Assembly: GCF_003201775.1 (NCBI RefSeq)
Contig: NZ_QJJZ01000002.1
Coordinates: 124,001 to 188,000, forward strand
Reading direction: 5' to 3'
Length of the DNA stretch: 64,000 nucleotides
Source: Arenibacter sp. ARW7G5Y1
GTDB lineage: Bacteria > Bacteroidota > Bacteroidia > Flavobacteriales > Flavobacteriaceae
The notes under the pieces were generated by a model. It was not told the DNA's origin. It made no database searches and saw only the letters and a list, made by a program, of their open reading frames with translations. Made by a program: the position numbers and the translations under genes. This document shows, piece by piece, positions 28,154 through 36,797 of the stretch (the stretch's first letter is position 1; the number at the start of each line of letters is the position of its first letter).

Positions 28154-28233
28154 GCTTATCTTTTGGATGTCATAAGTGTTTTCTGATACCAATATCTTTC
28201 CAGTTGTTCTTTGGACCAATTACTTTTTACAGA

Positions 28234-29394
28234 TTACAACTGCTTTGGGTCTATTACTACATGTTTTACAGATTGCCTTACATAGGTGTAGGTAATGTGT
28301 ACCAAGCCATCCGAGGTTTGTATTACAGCAGGGTATGAATATCCTGATTCGGCCGGAACATTCTCCAAGGTCATTACGGGCTTCCAGTTGATGCCGTCAT
28401 CGGATATCGCCAAATTCAGCATATTTCTCCCTTTGGGTTCTTCCCCTTCTTTAGTGGTATGATTGTATATGAGCAACTGCCTGTTATCTTTTAATGTCAC
28501 GGCATCGGTGCCGGAATTGGGATTGGGAAGTTCGGTAGCGGTCATTTTACTCCAGGTCCGGCCTTGATCCTCGGACCAACTTTGGGAAATTACATTTTGT
28601 CTCGTTCTACACAGAACTTGCATTTTACCATTGGGATAAGTAAGAATGCTAGGCTGAATGGCATCAAATTCCTTTCCATCGTTGATCGGTCCAACTACCT
28701 CCCAAGTCTTGCCATTGTCCTTGCTTATTTCAAAGTGTACCATCCAATCCACATCCCCATCTTCCAGTTTATATTCGGTACTGGTAGGTGAGATTATGGT
28801 GCCATCGGCCAGCTGGATGGGTTTGTTTTTTACAGGCCCCAACAAGTGTCCAATTTTCTCGTCGGTTCCCATTTTTTCTGGTTTGGACCATGTTATTCCC
28901 CCATCGGGGGAGGTCATCAACATTCCCCACCAAGTCCTGGGGTCGGGGCCTTCTTTATAGAACAACATTAGCGGACCTTCTGCCGGCTGAAATAGTACTG
29001 GATTCCAAAGAGGGTAGCGAAGAGTATCATTTTGCACGCCATTGACCACTTCTTCCGGCCATGTCCATTCCCCATCGACCATACGGGATACCCGAATACC
29101 AACATCCGGGTGTTTCTCATGGGTACCTGCAAAAAATGCGCTCACCATCCCGGTGGGGGTTTCCACTATGGTAGAGGCATGGCATTCCGGTGTGGGTTTG
29201 TTATCCAAGGGGTAGATAAGCTCCCCACTGAGGTAGGCTCCTTGACCTGGTTGGGACAGGGGGGGCAAAGTGAAATTGCCAGTAATGTCATTGCCGCTTT
29301 TAAGTTCTTCTGTTGTTGCCGTTTTTTCCGTTTTGTCTTTGCAGGAAAAAATCATTAAGGTCAATACTGTTAGAAAATAGTGAATGCTTTTCAT
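28234..29394 (-). CDS. sialidase-like (BNR) propeller lipoprotein B
   Basis: The 386-residue protein has a lipobox (LMIFSCKD). It shows regular Asp boxes: SPDGGITWS, SKDNGKTWE, SEDQGRTWS and SDDGINW. ECHASTIVETPTGMVSAFFAG near the N terminus is typical of the BNR_2 group of exo-sialidase-like proteins. Homologues in polysaccharide loci are often uncharacterised hydrolases or lyases, not sialidases. Here it lies between two other propeller proteins behind fucI, so an exo-acting role on a fucose-bearing side chain is the likely guess. Start at 29394 gives a clean signal peptide. Confidence 0.78.
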   Translation of the reverse strand: MKSIHYFLTVLTLMIFSCKDKTEKTATTEELKSGNDITGNFTLPPLSQPGQGAYLSGELIYPLDNKPTPECHASTIVETPTGMVSAFFAGTHEKHPDVGIRVSRMVDGEWTWPEEVVNGVQNDTLRYPLWNPVLFQPAEGPLMLFYKEGPDPRTWWGMLMTSPDGGITWSKPEKMGTDEKIGHLLGPVKNKPIQLADGTIISPTSTEYKLEDGDVDWMVHFEISKDNGKTWEVVGPINDGKEFDAIQPSILTYPNGKMQVLCRTRQNVISQSWSEDQGRTWSKMTATELPNPNSGTDAVTLKDNRQLLIYNHTTKEGEEPKGRNMLNLAISDDGINWKPVMTLENVPAESGYSYPAVIQTSDGLVHITYTYVRQSVKHVVIDPKQL

Positions 29395-29470
29395 AGTGAT
29401 TTTTGTTTTATCTATTAGACAATCAATAAATGGGAACTTTTATCAGGCTGTATGTTAATAATAATGAATT

Positions 29471-30658
29471 TTAATCTTCAATGGATGGGGGATTCCAAAT
29501 GGTGGCCGCTATATAACGTTCCGGGCCAGTGTTCTTGTCCATAAAATAATAGAGGGCCACAATTTTTCCGTCTGCCCGTTGCACTACCCTGGGGTAACCG
29601 AGATCTTTTCCGGAACCGTCGTCACGTAGCACATAATCCTTGCTCCATGTTCTTCCATTGTCTTTACTAATTTTGGCCCTGATCTCGCTCTTGTCCCGTT
29701 TGTTTTTGATATCCTCCTCCAATGCCCTGTATCCATAGATCAGGCATATTCTTCCGTCTTTCATTTTTACCATGGCGGGGGGATTTCCCTGTCCGCAATT
29801 GTCCACTGGGTTGGGCAGGCGGTTCCAGCTTAAACCATTGTCCTGGGAAAGGTAGGCGTCAATAAATTTTCCTGATTCCTCTCTTCTGCGAGTGGTTACC
29901 AAAATTTCTTTATCGGATATCCTAACGGAAGCTGGCATAATGGAAAATCCTTTTGGTTCCGGCCCTATCCATGAAACGAAGTTCCATTTTTTACCGCCAT
30001 CAATTGTTTTTACACAAAGCACACGCCCCTCTTTTCCATTCTCTTTGGCTGCAGTAAGAAATAGCATACACTCATTTTTACCATCAATAATATAGTCGGT
30101 TCGTGCTCCAATTCCAGGCGTATTAAAATTGGGCAACTTAAACGGACCTTCCCAATCCTTTCCCCTGTCATAGGAATACCAAAGACGTGATTCTGCACCG
30201 TGGTGGTCCGTCATACGTATTGTAAAGGCCAGATCGGGATTGGTGAAATCGATTTGTTCGGCAGCGATCGGTTCAGGGGCTTTGACATCTTTTCTGATAA
30301 TGCCGTGATAACTTCCGTTATCGGGTACCACCAGATCCCCGTTTACTGCTCCGGGGTCTTCCATGGTCCATGTTTCACCTCCGTTAAGACTTCGGGCCAG
30401 CACATGAAGCTCTGGATTATCCTTGTCGAAATTATGACGATCGGGACCCAGATCCTTGTAATGGCCCTTGGAAAAACCTACCAAAATCTCATCGCCCCAA
30501 CTCCATATCCCATGGTTGGCCGGCCAGCCCCCGAACATACCGGGCTCATAATACACTTTTACATGTTTTACCGTTCCTTCTGTACCCTGAGCCTGTAGGT
30601 ACAGGGTACAGAAAAAGTACATTAGCTTTATAAGTTGGGTGCATCTATTGTGGATCAT
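29471..30658 (-). CDS. sialidase-like (BNR) propeller, secreted protein C
   Basis: The frame opens at 30700. The ATG at 30658 gives a better signal peptide (MIHNRCTQLIKLMYFF, cleavage near LQAQG) and is chosen here. Five Asp-box-like turns are visible: SLNGGETWT, SYDRGKDWE, TIDGGKKWN, SQDNGLSWN and SKDNGRTWS, so a six-bladed propeller is expected. It has no lipobox, unlike its two neighbours. It follows fucI by about 90 bp. A soluble periplasmic exo-hydrolase is the simplest guess, and the substrate is unknown. Confidence 0.75.
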   Translation of the reverse strand: MIHNRCTQLIKLMYFFCTLYLQAQGTEGTVKHVKVYYEPGMFGGWPANHGIWSWGDEILVGFSKGHYKDLGPDRHNFDKDNPELHVLARSLNGGETWTMEDPGAVNGDLVVPDNGSYHGIIRKDVKAPEPIAAEQIDFTNPDLAFTIRMTDHHGAESRLWYSYDRGKDWEGPFKLPNFNTPGIGARTDYIIDGKNECMLFLTAAKENGKEGRVLCVKTIDGGKKWNFVSWIGPEPKGFSIMPASVRISDKEILVTTRRREESGKFIDAYLSQDNGLSWNRLPNPVDNCGQGNPPAMVKMKDGRICLIYGYRALEEDIKNKRDKSEIRAKISKDNGRTWSKDYVLRDDGSGKDLGYPRVVQRADGKIVALYYFMDKNTGPERYIAATIWNPPSIED

Positions 30659-30747
30659 GTTCTGTGTCAAGGTGTGGTCATAATTTTTAATTTCCATCAA
30701 TATATGAAATATGGACGTTCCTTTCAGTAAGAATAATTTTCACTGGT

Positions 30748-32529
30748 CTAATAAAGGGGGCCATAATTTTGGCAGGCCCTATAGTCGGCTGCTTCCTGAT
30801 CCATGCCAAAAGAAGCCCAGTCCTTGGGCCTAAAAATTCGTTCCGGTTCAACATTGTGCATATTTACCGGAATTCTCAGCATGGAACAAAGTGTTATTAT
30901 TTCGTCCCCAAAATGACCATAACTAAAAGCCCCGTGATTGGCTCCCCAATTGTTCATTACGCTATATACATCCTTAAAGGCTTGATCTTTGTTTAATCTA
31001 GGAGCGAACCAAGTGGTGGGCCAGGTAGGATTGGTCCTGGCATCCAAAGTATTATGTACATCTTCGGGGAGGCCTACCGTCCATCCTTCAACAATCTGCA
31101 TAACGGGCCCCAATCCTTTTACCACATTGATCCTACACATGGTCACTGGCATTTCGCCTTTGGTAACAAAATGGGAGGAGTATCCCCCGCCTCCAAAATA
31201 CTCGTACATAGCGGGTGGCCAGTCTGTGGCTTCCAGGCATTTTGCAGCTTCCGATTCCGAAATTTCCCAGAAAGGTTTCATGGCCGGTTTCCCGTCTATT
31301 TCCTGCTCTCCTGTCCCGTCGAGCGTTGATGATCCGGAATTGATAAGGTGTATAATTCCATTGGCCGCCTTGCCTTGAAGCTTGTGGCCAGTGACCCTTT
31401 CTACGGAAGCCGGACTCCAAAAGGTTCTTACATCGGAGAACATTTGTGCTTGGTTGGTCAATAGATAACCAAATAGCATGGAGATGCCGTTTAAACTGTC
31501 ATTTTCAGTAGCCATCATATATGGAGGGCGAACTCCAGACCAATCAAAGGAGGAGTTGAGAATGGCCTCCATAAAATCGCCATTGGGCATATAGTCGTTC
31601 CATTGTCGTTGCCCTTGGAATCCTGCTGCAATGGCGCCGTGCCCTAGCGCTTCCTCACCGTAGCCCAATTCGGCCAATTTGGGGTTGCCGATCATAAGGT
31701 CTCTGGCTATCAATGTCATTTTTACCACGGTTTCCCATTCTTCATCCATACGAGGCCTTGGTTTTTGTAATTCTTTGGCATTGTAATTTTTACCTTCCTT
31801 GCAGTTCTCCTTGGTCCATTCCAAGGCTTTTTTAAATTCTTCCGGATCAAATATGCCGTGCTGCATCCTACGGTTTACCTCGCTCATATCCACATACTCA
31901 TTCCGCATGCCCAAGTAATCCTGAAAAAAACTTTCATTGACTATGGAACCGGCTATCCCCATGGAAACAGAACCTATGGATAGGTACGATTTACCGTTCA
32001 TCATGGCCACTGCCAATCCGGCTTTGGTAAATTGCAATAACAGCTTTTGAACATCTTCAGGGATGTTCTCGTCATCGCTGTCCTGCACTTCTTTTCCGTA
32101 AATACTAAAGGCAGGCACCCCTTTTTGGGCATGTCCGGCCAAGGCGGCCGCTAAGTATACCGCCCCAGGTCTTTCCGTACCGTTAAATCCCCAAATGGCT
32201 TTTGGGCGAGTGGGGTTCATATCTATGGTTTCGGTGCCGTAACACCAGCATGATGTTACTGTGATGGAAAGTCCTACCCCTTCCCTAAGAAATTTTTCCT
32301 CACATTTCTGTGCTTCGGGAACCCTGCCAATGGTGGTATCCGCAATGACACATTCTACCTGGCTGCCGTTATAGTTTCTGAGGTTGTTGGAAAGAAAATC
32401 GGCGACCCGTTGGGCCATGGCCATGGTGGTCTGTTCCAAGGATTCCCTTATTCCACCCAATCGGGCATCGATTACCGGTCTTATCCCTACTTTGGGTACG
32501 GCTCCTAAATGGTTGTGTTTGTTTTGCAT
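30748..32529 (-). CDS. fucI: L-fucose isomerase
   Basis: The 593-residue protein matches E. coli FucI (591) in length and in motifs: [20 protein letters not shown] at the start, [30 protein letters not shown], and the active-site region [19 protein letters not shown]. It converts L-fucose to L-fuculose and needs a divalent metal. Cytoplasmic. The preceding gene, 38 bp upstream, encodes a sugar kinase, so the two should act in series. D-arabinose is also a substrate of this family. No fuculose-1-phosphate aldolase is in the window. Confidence 0.94.
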   Translation of the reverse strand: MQNKHNHLGAVPKVGIRPVIDARLGGIRESLEQTTMAMAQRVADFLSNNLRNYNGSQVECVIADTTIGRVPEAQKCEEKFLREGVGLSITVTSCWCYGTETIDMNPTRPKAIWGFNGTERPGAVYLAAALAGHAQKGVPAFSIYGKEVQDSDDENIPEDVQKLLLQFTKAGLAVAMMNGKSYLSIGSVSMGIAGSIVNESFFQDYLGMRNEYVDMSEVNRRMQHGIFDPEEFKKALEWTKENCKEGKNYNAKELQKPRPRMDEEWETVVKMTLIARDLMIGNPKLAELGYGEEALGHGAIAAGFQGQRQWNDYMPNGDFMEAILNSSFDWSGVRPPYMMATENDSLNGISMLFGYLLTNQAQMFSDVRTFWSPASVERVTGHKLQGKAANGIIHLINSGSSTLDGTGEQEIDGKPAMKPFWEISESEAAKCLEATDWPPAMYEYFGGGGYSSHFVTKGEMPVTMCRINVVKGLGPVMQIVEGWTVGLPEDVHNTLDARTNPTWPTTWFAPRLNKDQAFKDVYSVMNNWGANHGAFSYGHFGDEIITLCSMLRIPVNMHNVEPERIFRPKDWASFGMDQEAADYRACQNYGPLY

Positions 32530-32567
32530 TACTTATATTTTAGTGTGTTGATTTCTAGCATTTGAGT

Positions 32568-34247
32568 TTATTGTAATTCTTGGGTTTCTACAAAGTGGCC
32601 CAATGCGTTGTAATTGGCATATAGCTCCTTATATTTTTTTGCATTTTCAGGGACAGGGAAGTATTCTTTTTGAAATCCGCTGCCCATAGCATTTTGTGCC
32701 TCCAGAAAGGTGTTGTGGATACCCGAGGCTACTGCTGCTGCCATGGCCGCACCAAGGGCACAGGTTTGTTCCGATTTGATTATGCGAATGGGAAAGTTGA
32801 GGACATCGGCTAGGATCTGCATAACAAAGCCCGACTTTTGGGCTACTCCGCCCATCGCGATAATACCGTCTATACGGACACCCTCCGCTTGGAATTGTTC
32901 TACTATTTTTTTGGAACCAAAGGCCGTAGCCTCTACCAAGGCCCTAAAGATATGTGGGGCCGTAGTTCCCAAGGTCAGGCCTTGAATGGCTCCTTTAAGG
33001 TTTTGATTGGAGTCTGGGGTTCTCCTGCCGTTCATCCAGTCGAGCGCAATTATTCCAGAGGTGTCTATATCTATTTTGCTAGCGGCTAGTGTCAATTCGT
33101 TAAGGATGCCATCGGCCATTTCTTCCAACAATTTTGATTTGGTTTCCCTATCCAATAAGTTGCTGTCCCCAATGATTTTGTTTGCGGGCCAAAGCAACAA
33201 TTCCCTATACCAGGCATAAAGATCGCCGAAGGCAGCTTGGCCAGCTTCCAGTCCGATCATATTTGGAAGAATGGACCCATCTACCTGTCCACAGATACCG
33301 CGGATGGCCTTTTTTCCTATTTCTTCCGTAGGAGCAACGATCATATCGCAGGTAGAGGTGCCGATCACCTTTACCATATGGTAGGGTTTTATAGCGCTGC
33401 CAATGGCCCCAATATGGGCATCGATAGATCCTGTGCCAATAATTACATCTTTGGGCAGTCCCAATATTTGTGCCCAATCTTCGGAAATAGTGCCTACGGC
33501 CTGATCTGAGGTGTAGGTGTATTTATATAAACGCTCTCTTAATCCGGTTAGGAGAGGGTCCAGTTCGGTCCAGAAACTTTCTGGTGGCAGGCCGCCCCAG
33601 TCGGGGTGCCACATGGCCTTGTGCCCTGCCGCACATCGGCTTCTTTTTATACTTAGGGGATCGGTAGTTCCTGTGAGTAGTGCCGGTATCCAATCGCAGT
33701 GTTCTATCCAGGAGAAGGCCGCTTCCCGTACTTTGTTATCAACGCGCAGGGTATGTAGGATCTTGGCCCAAAACCACTCAGAGGAATATTCGCCACCACT
33801 GTATTTGGTATAGTCAATGCCATTTTCTTGGTGTGCCAATTCGTTGATTTCCTTGGCTTCCCCAACGGCTGTATGATCTTTCCAAAGTATAAACATGCCG
33901 TGTGGATTTTCTTCAAAACCCGGGAGCATTGCCAAGGGCGTGCCCTCCTTGTTGATGGCTATGGGAGTAGAACCGGTGGTGGCAATAGAAATGGCAGCTA
34001 TGCCGTCTATGATTTCTTGGGAAAGAGGTGCAGTGGCCTCTTTAATGGCTTTTTTGAGGCCTTCAATGTAATCCAAGGGGTGTTGTCTAAACTGATTTAT
34101 TTCCGGACGACAGTACATATCTTGGCCCCATCTTTCGTATAAGGCAACGGCCTGACCCATAATCTGGCCATTGCTGGTATCTATTATCATGGTCCTTACG
34201 GAGTCTGTTCCATAGTCGACCCCAAGGGTATATTTCCGGTTTTGCAT
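32568..34247 (-). CDS. FGGY-family kinase of ribulokinase type, probable L-fuculokinase role
   Basis: The 559-residue protein fits the AraB subfamily in length (AraB 566; FucK about 480). Motifs are LGVDYGTDSVRTMIID at the phosphate-binding start, KVIGTSTCDMIV, IALDWMNGRRTPDSN and the second signature GVAQKSGFVMQILADVL. It phosphorylates a ketose at O1 or O5. Because it sits in front of fucI, with no arabinose isomerase or epimerase nearby, L-fuculose is the likely substrate. It heads the minus-strand cluster, and its upstream region holds a 12-bp palindrome that may be the LacI-type operator. Confidence 0.85.
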   Translation of the reverse strand: MQNRKYTLGVDYGTDSVRTMIIDTSNGQIMGQAVALYERWGQDMYCRPEINQFRQHPLDYIEGLKKAIKEATAPLSQEIIDGIAAISIATTGSTPIAINKEGTPLAMLPGFEENPHGMFILWKDHTAVGEAKEINELAHQENGIDYTKYSGGEYSSEWFWAKILHTLRVDNKVREAAFSWIEHCDWIPALLTGTTDPLSIKRSRCAAGHKAMWHPDWGGLPPESFWTELDPLLTGLRERLYKYTYTSDQAVGTISEDWAQILGLPKDVIIGTGSIDAHIGAIGSAIKPYHMVKVIGTSTCDMIVAPTEEIGKKAIRGICGQVDGSILPNMIGLEAGQAAFGDLYAWYRELLLWPANKIIGDSNLLDRETKSKLLEEMADGILNELTLAASKIDIDTSGIIALDWMNGRRTPDSNQNLKGAIQGLTLGTTAPHIFRALVEATAFGSKKIVEQFQAEGVRIDGIIAMGGVAQKSGFVMQILADVLNFPIRIIKSEQTCALGAAMAAAVASGIHNTFLEAQNAMGSGFQKEYFPVPENAKKYKELYANYNALGHFVETQELQ

Positions 34248-34275
34248 TAGCGGTTGGAATAAAGGTTTAACGAAT

Positions 34276-34287
34276 TTAAACGTTTAA
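34276..34287. promoter_or_regulatory. candidate LacI-type operator upstream of the kinase-fucI operon
   Basis: TTAAACGTTTAA is a perfect 12-bp palindrome with a CG centre, 29 bp before the kinase start codon. Its right side continues with GCAA, so it shares CG-n-TTAAGCAA with the site at 26802. The position fits a repressor that blocks transcription initiation or elongation of the minus-strand operon. The rest of 34288-34495 is AT-rich with no gene seen. Confidence 0.5.
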
Positions 34288-34495
34288 GCAAGCAATTTAA
34301 AAAATTATCCCCATACTCCTGTTATATATTTAGTTATTTAACAAATGGGGCTATTGGTTAACAATTGCGGCAATTTATTGACTTAAAAATTGTATTTATG
34401 AGGTTTTCTGCTGAAAAAGACACCGAAAAAGCAAATACATTGCAATTATTCAAAAACTATCCATAAAGTATCGAGTTTTTTTATCAAATATATTT

Positions 34496-34503
34496 TACTT
34501 TTG
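34496..34503 (+). promoter_or_regulatory. -7 box of the tRNA-Arg promoter
   Basis: TACTTTTG is a perfect match to TAnnTTTG and lies 31 bp upstream of the tRNA 5' end. A T-run about 20 bp further upstream may serve as the -33 element. Confidence 0.55.
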
Positions 34504-34534
34504 CAGCCGCAGTTTAAAATAATGAACTGCCAAT

Positions 34535-34606
34535 GGCCTCATAGTTCAACGGATAGAATAGAAGTTTCCTAAACTTTAGATCCAAGTTCGATTCTTGGTG
34601 AGGTCA
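34535..34606 (+). tRNA. tRNA-Arg (anticodon CCT)
   Basis: A 72-nt cloverleaf can be folded by hand. The acceptor stem is GGCCTCA with TGAGGTC (one G-U), with discriminator A at 34606. The D stem is GTTC/GAAT. The anticodon stem GAAGT/ACTTT encloses TTCCTAA with anticodon CCT. The T arm is CCAAG TTCGATT CTTGG. CCA is not encoded. It reads AGG codons. Its 3' end from 34586 is the target of the integrative element that follows and is restored intact by the insertion. Confidence 0.93.
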
Positions 34607-34607
34607 C
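34586..34607 (+). repeat. left attachment-site repeat (inside tRNA-Arg)
   Basis: This 22-bp segment starts GTTCGATTCTTGG and covers part of the T arm, the 3' acceptor strand, the discriminator and one further base. It is identical to 37324-37345, and identity ends abruptly on both sides of the two copies. Confidence 0.85.
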
Positions 34608-34710
34608 TTTTTAACTTGTAAAGTGGGTTAATTTAATACAAATTAAACTGATTTACAGTGTTTTAGATAAATTTTGATATCAAATGGGTTTATTTGATAT
34701 CAAAGGATAG

Positions 34711-34731
34711 AGTTCACAAATCGTCAACATT
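34711..34731 (+). repeat. inner 21-bp direct repeat, left copy
   Basis: This segment starts AGTTCACAAATCG and is identical over 21 bp to 37252-37272 in the same orientation. It lies 103 bp inside the left att repeat. It may be an integrase arm-binding site or the core of an older or nested insertion. Confidence 0.75.
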
Positions 34732-34833
34732 TTTTTCAAATGTTTTCGTAACTTGAAGCAACTTATTTTCAAGGTCTAAGATGAACTATTATTGGTGATT
34801 TGACTTTCGTCTTCAATTAAGTTCAACTTAAAG

Positions 34834-35562
34834 ATGATTGTTATGCGCTCTACCACAACTTTTTCTATCCTATTCTGGATATACGCCAAAAGAACTAAGA
34901 ATAATCTTGCTCCGCTCTATGCAAGAATAACCGTAGATGGGAAAAAGCTCAATATTAGCCTTAAAAGGCGAATCGATATACAGCTTTGGAACCCTCAAAA
35001 ACAACGGATAAGGGGAACAGGCAAAACTGCAAGGGACCTCAATCAGTACTTGGACGAGGTGCATTCTAAACTATTTCAATGTTATCAGGAATTAAGGGCG
35101 GAGGATAGGCGTATTACTCCCCAGATAATCAAAGCCAAATTTGTTGGGGATGTCAAAGTGGTGCATTACACCTTAAAGGATATTATCGAGTATCATAATA
35201 CCAAAATGTTCCACAAACTCCATCACAATACTTCACGGCTATACCTCATTAGCCAAAAGTATATTTTACTTTTTTTAAAAAAAGAATACAAAATGGACAA
35301 CATAGAGTTGTCGGAACTCGACTACCAGTTTATCTTGAATTTTGAGAATTTCCTCCGTGGTCATACTCCTAGGCATTACCAAAAGAAAATAGGAAATAAT
35401 GCAGTAATGAAGCATATACAGCGACTTCGCAGAATGGTTACCCTGGCTTATCAAATTGAATGGAAAAAGGGGAAGGCTACAAAAAGGGGAAGGCTACAGT
35501 TGGATGGTATAAAATTCCAATCAAAACAGAATTATCATAAAGGGAATTTGAAATTATATTGA
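34834..35562 (+). pseudogene. tyrosine-type integrase, truncated: N-terminal domains only
   Basis: The 242 residues start with the arm-binding beta-strand domain usual in Bacteroidota integrases (ILFWIYAKRTKNNLAPLYARITVDGKK, ISLKRRIDIQLWNP). A core-binding SAM-like helical domain (LSELDYQFILNFENFLRG, NNAVMKHIQRLRRMVTLAY) follows. Family members have about 400 residues and end in a catalytic domain with R...HxxR...Y. Here the protein stops at 35562 and no catalytic motif follows in any frame. A 17-bp tandem duplication at 35464-35497 falls just where homology would pass into the linker. The start could also be the Met at 34843. Confidence 0.8.
35464..35497 (+). repeat. 17-bp tandem duplication in the integrase remnant
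   Basis: AAAAAGGGGAAGGCTAC occurs twice in direct succession (35464-35480, 35481-35497). Seventeen is not a multiple of three, so gain or loss of one copy changes the downstream frame. Confidence 0.9.
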
Positions 35563-35644
35563 GTACAGATTCTGAGCATTTTATTTCTCACCCGATCCAT
35601 TGTGCTACATTCTGACAAAATTTCCATGAGAATGTGATTTTTTG

Positions 35645-35652
35645 TAAATTTG
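35645..35652 (+). promoter_or_regulatory. -7 box of the first toxin-antitoxin operon
   Basis: TAAATTTG matches TAnnTTTG and lies 16 bp before the antitoxin ATG at 35669. Confidence 0.4.
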
Positions 35653-35668
35653 AAGGAAAGGAATCGAA

Positions 35669-35887
35669 ATGGATATCAAAGCATCAAAAATAGAACTTGT
35701 CAAAATGATATTGAATATCGAAAATGATAACTTCATAAAAAAAGTAACGGATTTTATTAACAACGAAAAATCCGACTTTTGGAATGAATTAAGCGAATCA
35801 GAACAAGCCGAAATTAAGAAGGGAATCAAGCAATTGGAAGACGGAAAACGGACTTCATTTAGCGAAGTGCTTAAAAAGATTTCTTGA
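35669..35887 (+). CDS. antitoxin of a ParE/RelE-type module (first module)
   Basis: The 72-residue acidic, helical protein (IELVKMILNIENDNFIKKV, FWNELSESEQAEIKKGIKQLEDG, then SFSEVLKKIS) looks like the small antitoxins encoded before ParE-type toxins in Bacteroidota. In those, the C-terminal tail wraps the toxin. Its stop overlaps the toxin start by 4 bp (ATGA at 35884-35887), so translation is coupled. It is likely autoregulatory. Because its toxin is truncated, the antitoxin may now be an orphan. Confidence 0.75.
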   Translation: MDIKASKIELVKMILNIENDNFIKKVTDFINNEKSDFWNELSESEQAEIKKGIKQLEDGKRTSFSEVLKKIS

Positions 35888-36192
35888 TGGAGGTTTTCTT
35901 TTCTGAACTTGCCGAATACAAACTCAGAAAACTTACCGAATATTTATTGGAGGAATGGAACCTTAAGGTTAAAAAAGACTTTTTGGCAAAATTGAATGCA
36001 AAAATTGAGCAGATTTCGGAATACCCTGAAAGTTGTCAAAAATCAATGGAATTTGGAGGAATGTACAAATGCGTGGTTACAAAGCAAACTACATTTTTCT
36101 ACCGCGTAAATTTCCCCTAGAAGGAAATAGAAATTATCACTCTCTTCGATACAAGAGAGGATCCCAAAAAGTTAAAACAGCGATCTAAATAA
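35884..36192 (+). pseudogene. ParE/RelE-type toxin interrupted by an in-frame TAG
   Basis: The frame from 35884 encodes 78 residues (FFSELAEYKLRKLTEYLLEEW, then FFYRVNFP) and stops at TAG 36118-36120. If that codon is read through, the same frame runs 23 codons further to TAA at 36190-36192. That part encodes KEIEIITLFDTREDPKKLK, which is precisely the C-terminal beta-strand and tail expected for this toxin family. The gene thus has a single nonsense mutation that removes the conserved last strand. The toxin is probably inactive. The open part is 35884-36120. Confidence 0.82.
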
Positions 36193-36554
36193 ATATAAAA
36201 GCACAATTGACTAGGAATAGGTTTGTCACACCTCTAATATTCCCATAGAACTGTATGCACGGTTGCTGTTTACCTGAGTAATAAGACCAAGTGAAATGCA
36301 CTTTAAAATATTTTAATAAAATTACAACGGGCATTACAATTATTCAACATAAGCTCAATGCGCCCTATTTCGATTTTATGTAACGCTTATCTGCCTGAAC
36401 ACTATAAAATCGAAACAGGATCCGGCGCAAGGTTAGTCCTGGTAAGATTTGGAGAAAAATGGTCTGGGCAAATCAAGAGCTATAACAGTCATCAAATAAT
36501 TAAAAGTGGGGTCAAATTCAATAATTCTGTATCTTTGAGTAAAAGCTAATTAAA
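36193..36554. other. gene-free stretch between the two toxin-antitoxin modules, with a 12-bp inverted repeat
   Basis: I see no supported gene. A perfect 12-bp inverted repeat, TTTCGATTTTAT at 36368-36379 and its complement at 36404-36415, encloses 24 nt. TATCTTTG at 36530-36537 matches the -7 consensus and sits 17 bp before the second antitoxin start, so it is the likely promoter of that module. A 63-residue frame at 36358 has no recognisable protein features. Confidence 0.5.
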
Positions 36555-36797
36555 ATGGACCTACAATCTAGAAAAATTAAGTTTGTACAGGAGTTTTTGA
36601 AATTACAAAGCGAAGAGGTCATTTCCCATCTTGAAAAAATATTGAGCAAAGAAACCAAAACTTTAACTAACGAAGAGTTTGAGCCTTTGACGATCGAAGA
36701 GTTTAATGACCGAATTAATCAATCGATGGACGATTCCAAAAATGGGAGACTAATCAAGGCAAGCGATTTAAAAGCCAAAATCGACAAATGGGTTTAG
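36555..36797 (+). CDS. antitoxin of a ParE/RelE-type module (second module)
   Basis: The 80-residue acidic protein starts with an amphipathic helix (SRKIKFVQEFLKLQSEEVISHLEKIL) and continues LTIEEFNDRINQSMDDSKNGRLIKASDLKAKI. The IEEFNDRINQSMDDSKNGR pattern is common in Bacteroidota antitoxins located before RelE/ParE toxins. Its 3' end overlaps the toxin gene by 10 bp. A -7 box at 36530-36537 lies directly upstream. It should neutralise the toxin and repress the operon. Confidence 0.8.
   Translation: MDLQSRKIKFVQEFLKLQSEEVISHLEKILSKETKTLTNEEFEPLTIEEFNDRINQSMDDSKNGRLIKASDLKAKIDKWV

Noticed and set aside
28154-28219. Upstream start for the sialidase-like lipoprotein A
   Set aside because: It would place 22 residues before a typical lipoprotein signal peptide; the ATG at 28153 fits export better.
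26930-30658. Sialic acid utilisation locus
   Set aside because: Only the propeller fold and the SASA esterase point there; no neuraminate lyase, ManNAc kinase or epimerase is present, while many fucose genes are.
36358-36549. 63-residue frame between the toxin-antitoxin modules
   Set aside because: No recognisable domain, low-complexity Ser/Lys end, overlaps the 12-bp inverted repeat and the promoter of the second antitoxin.
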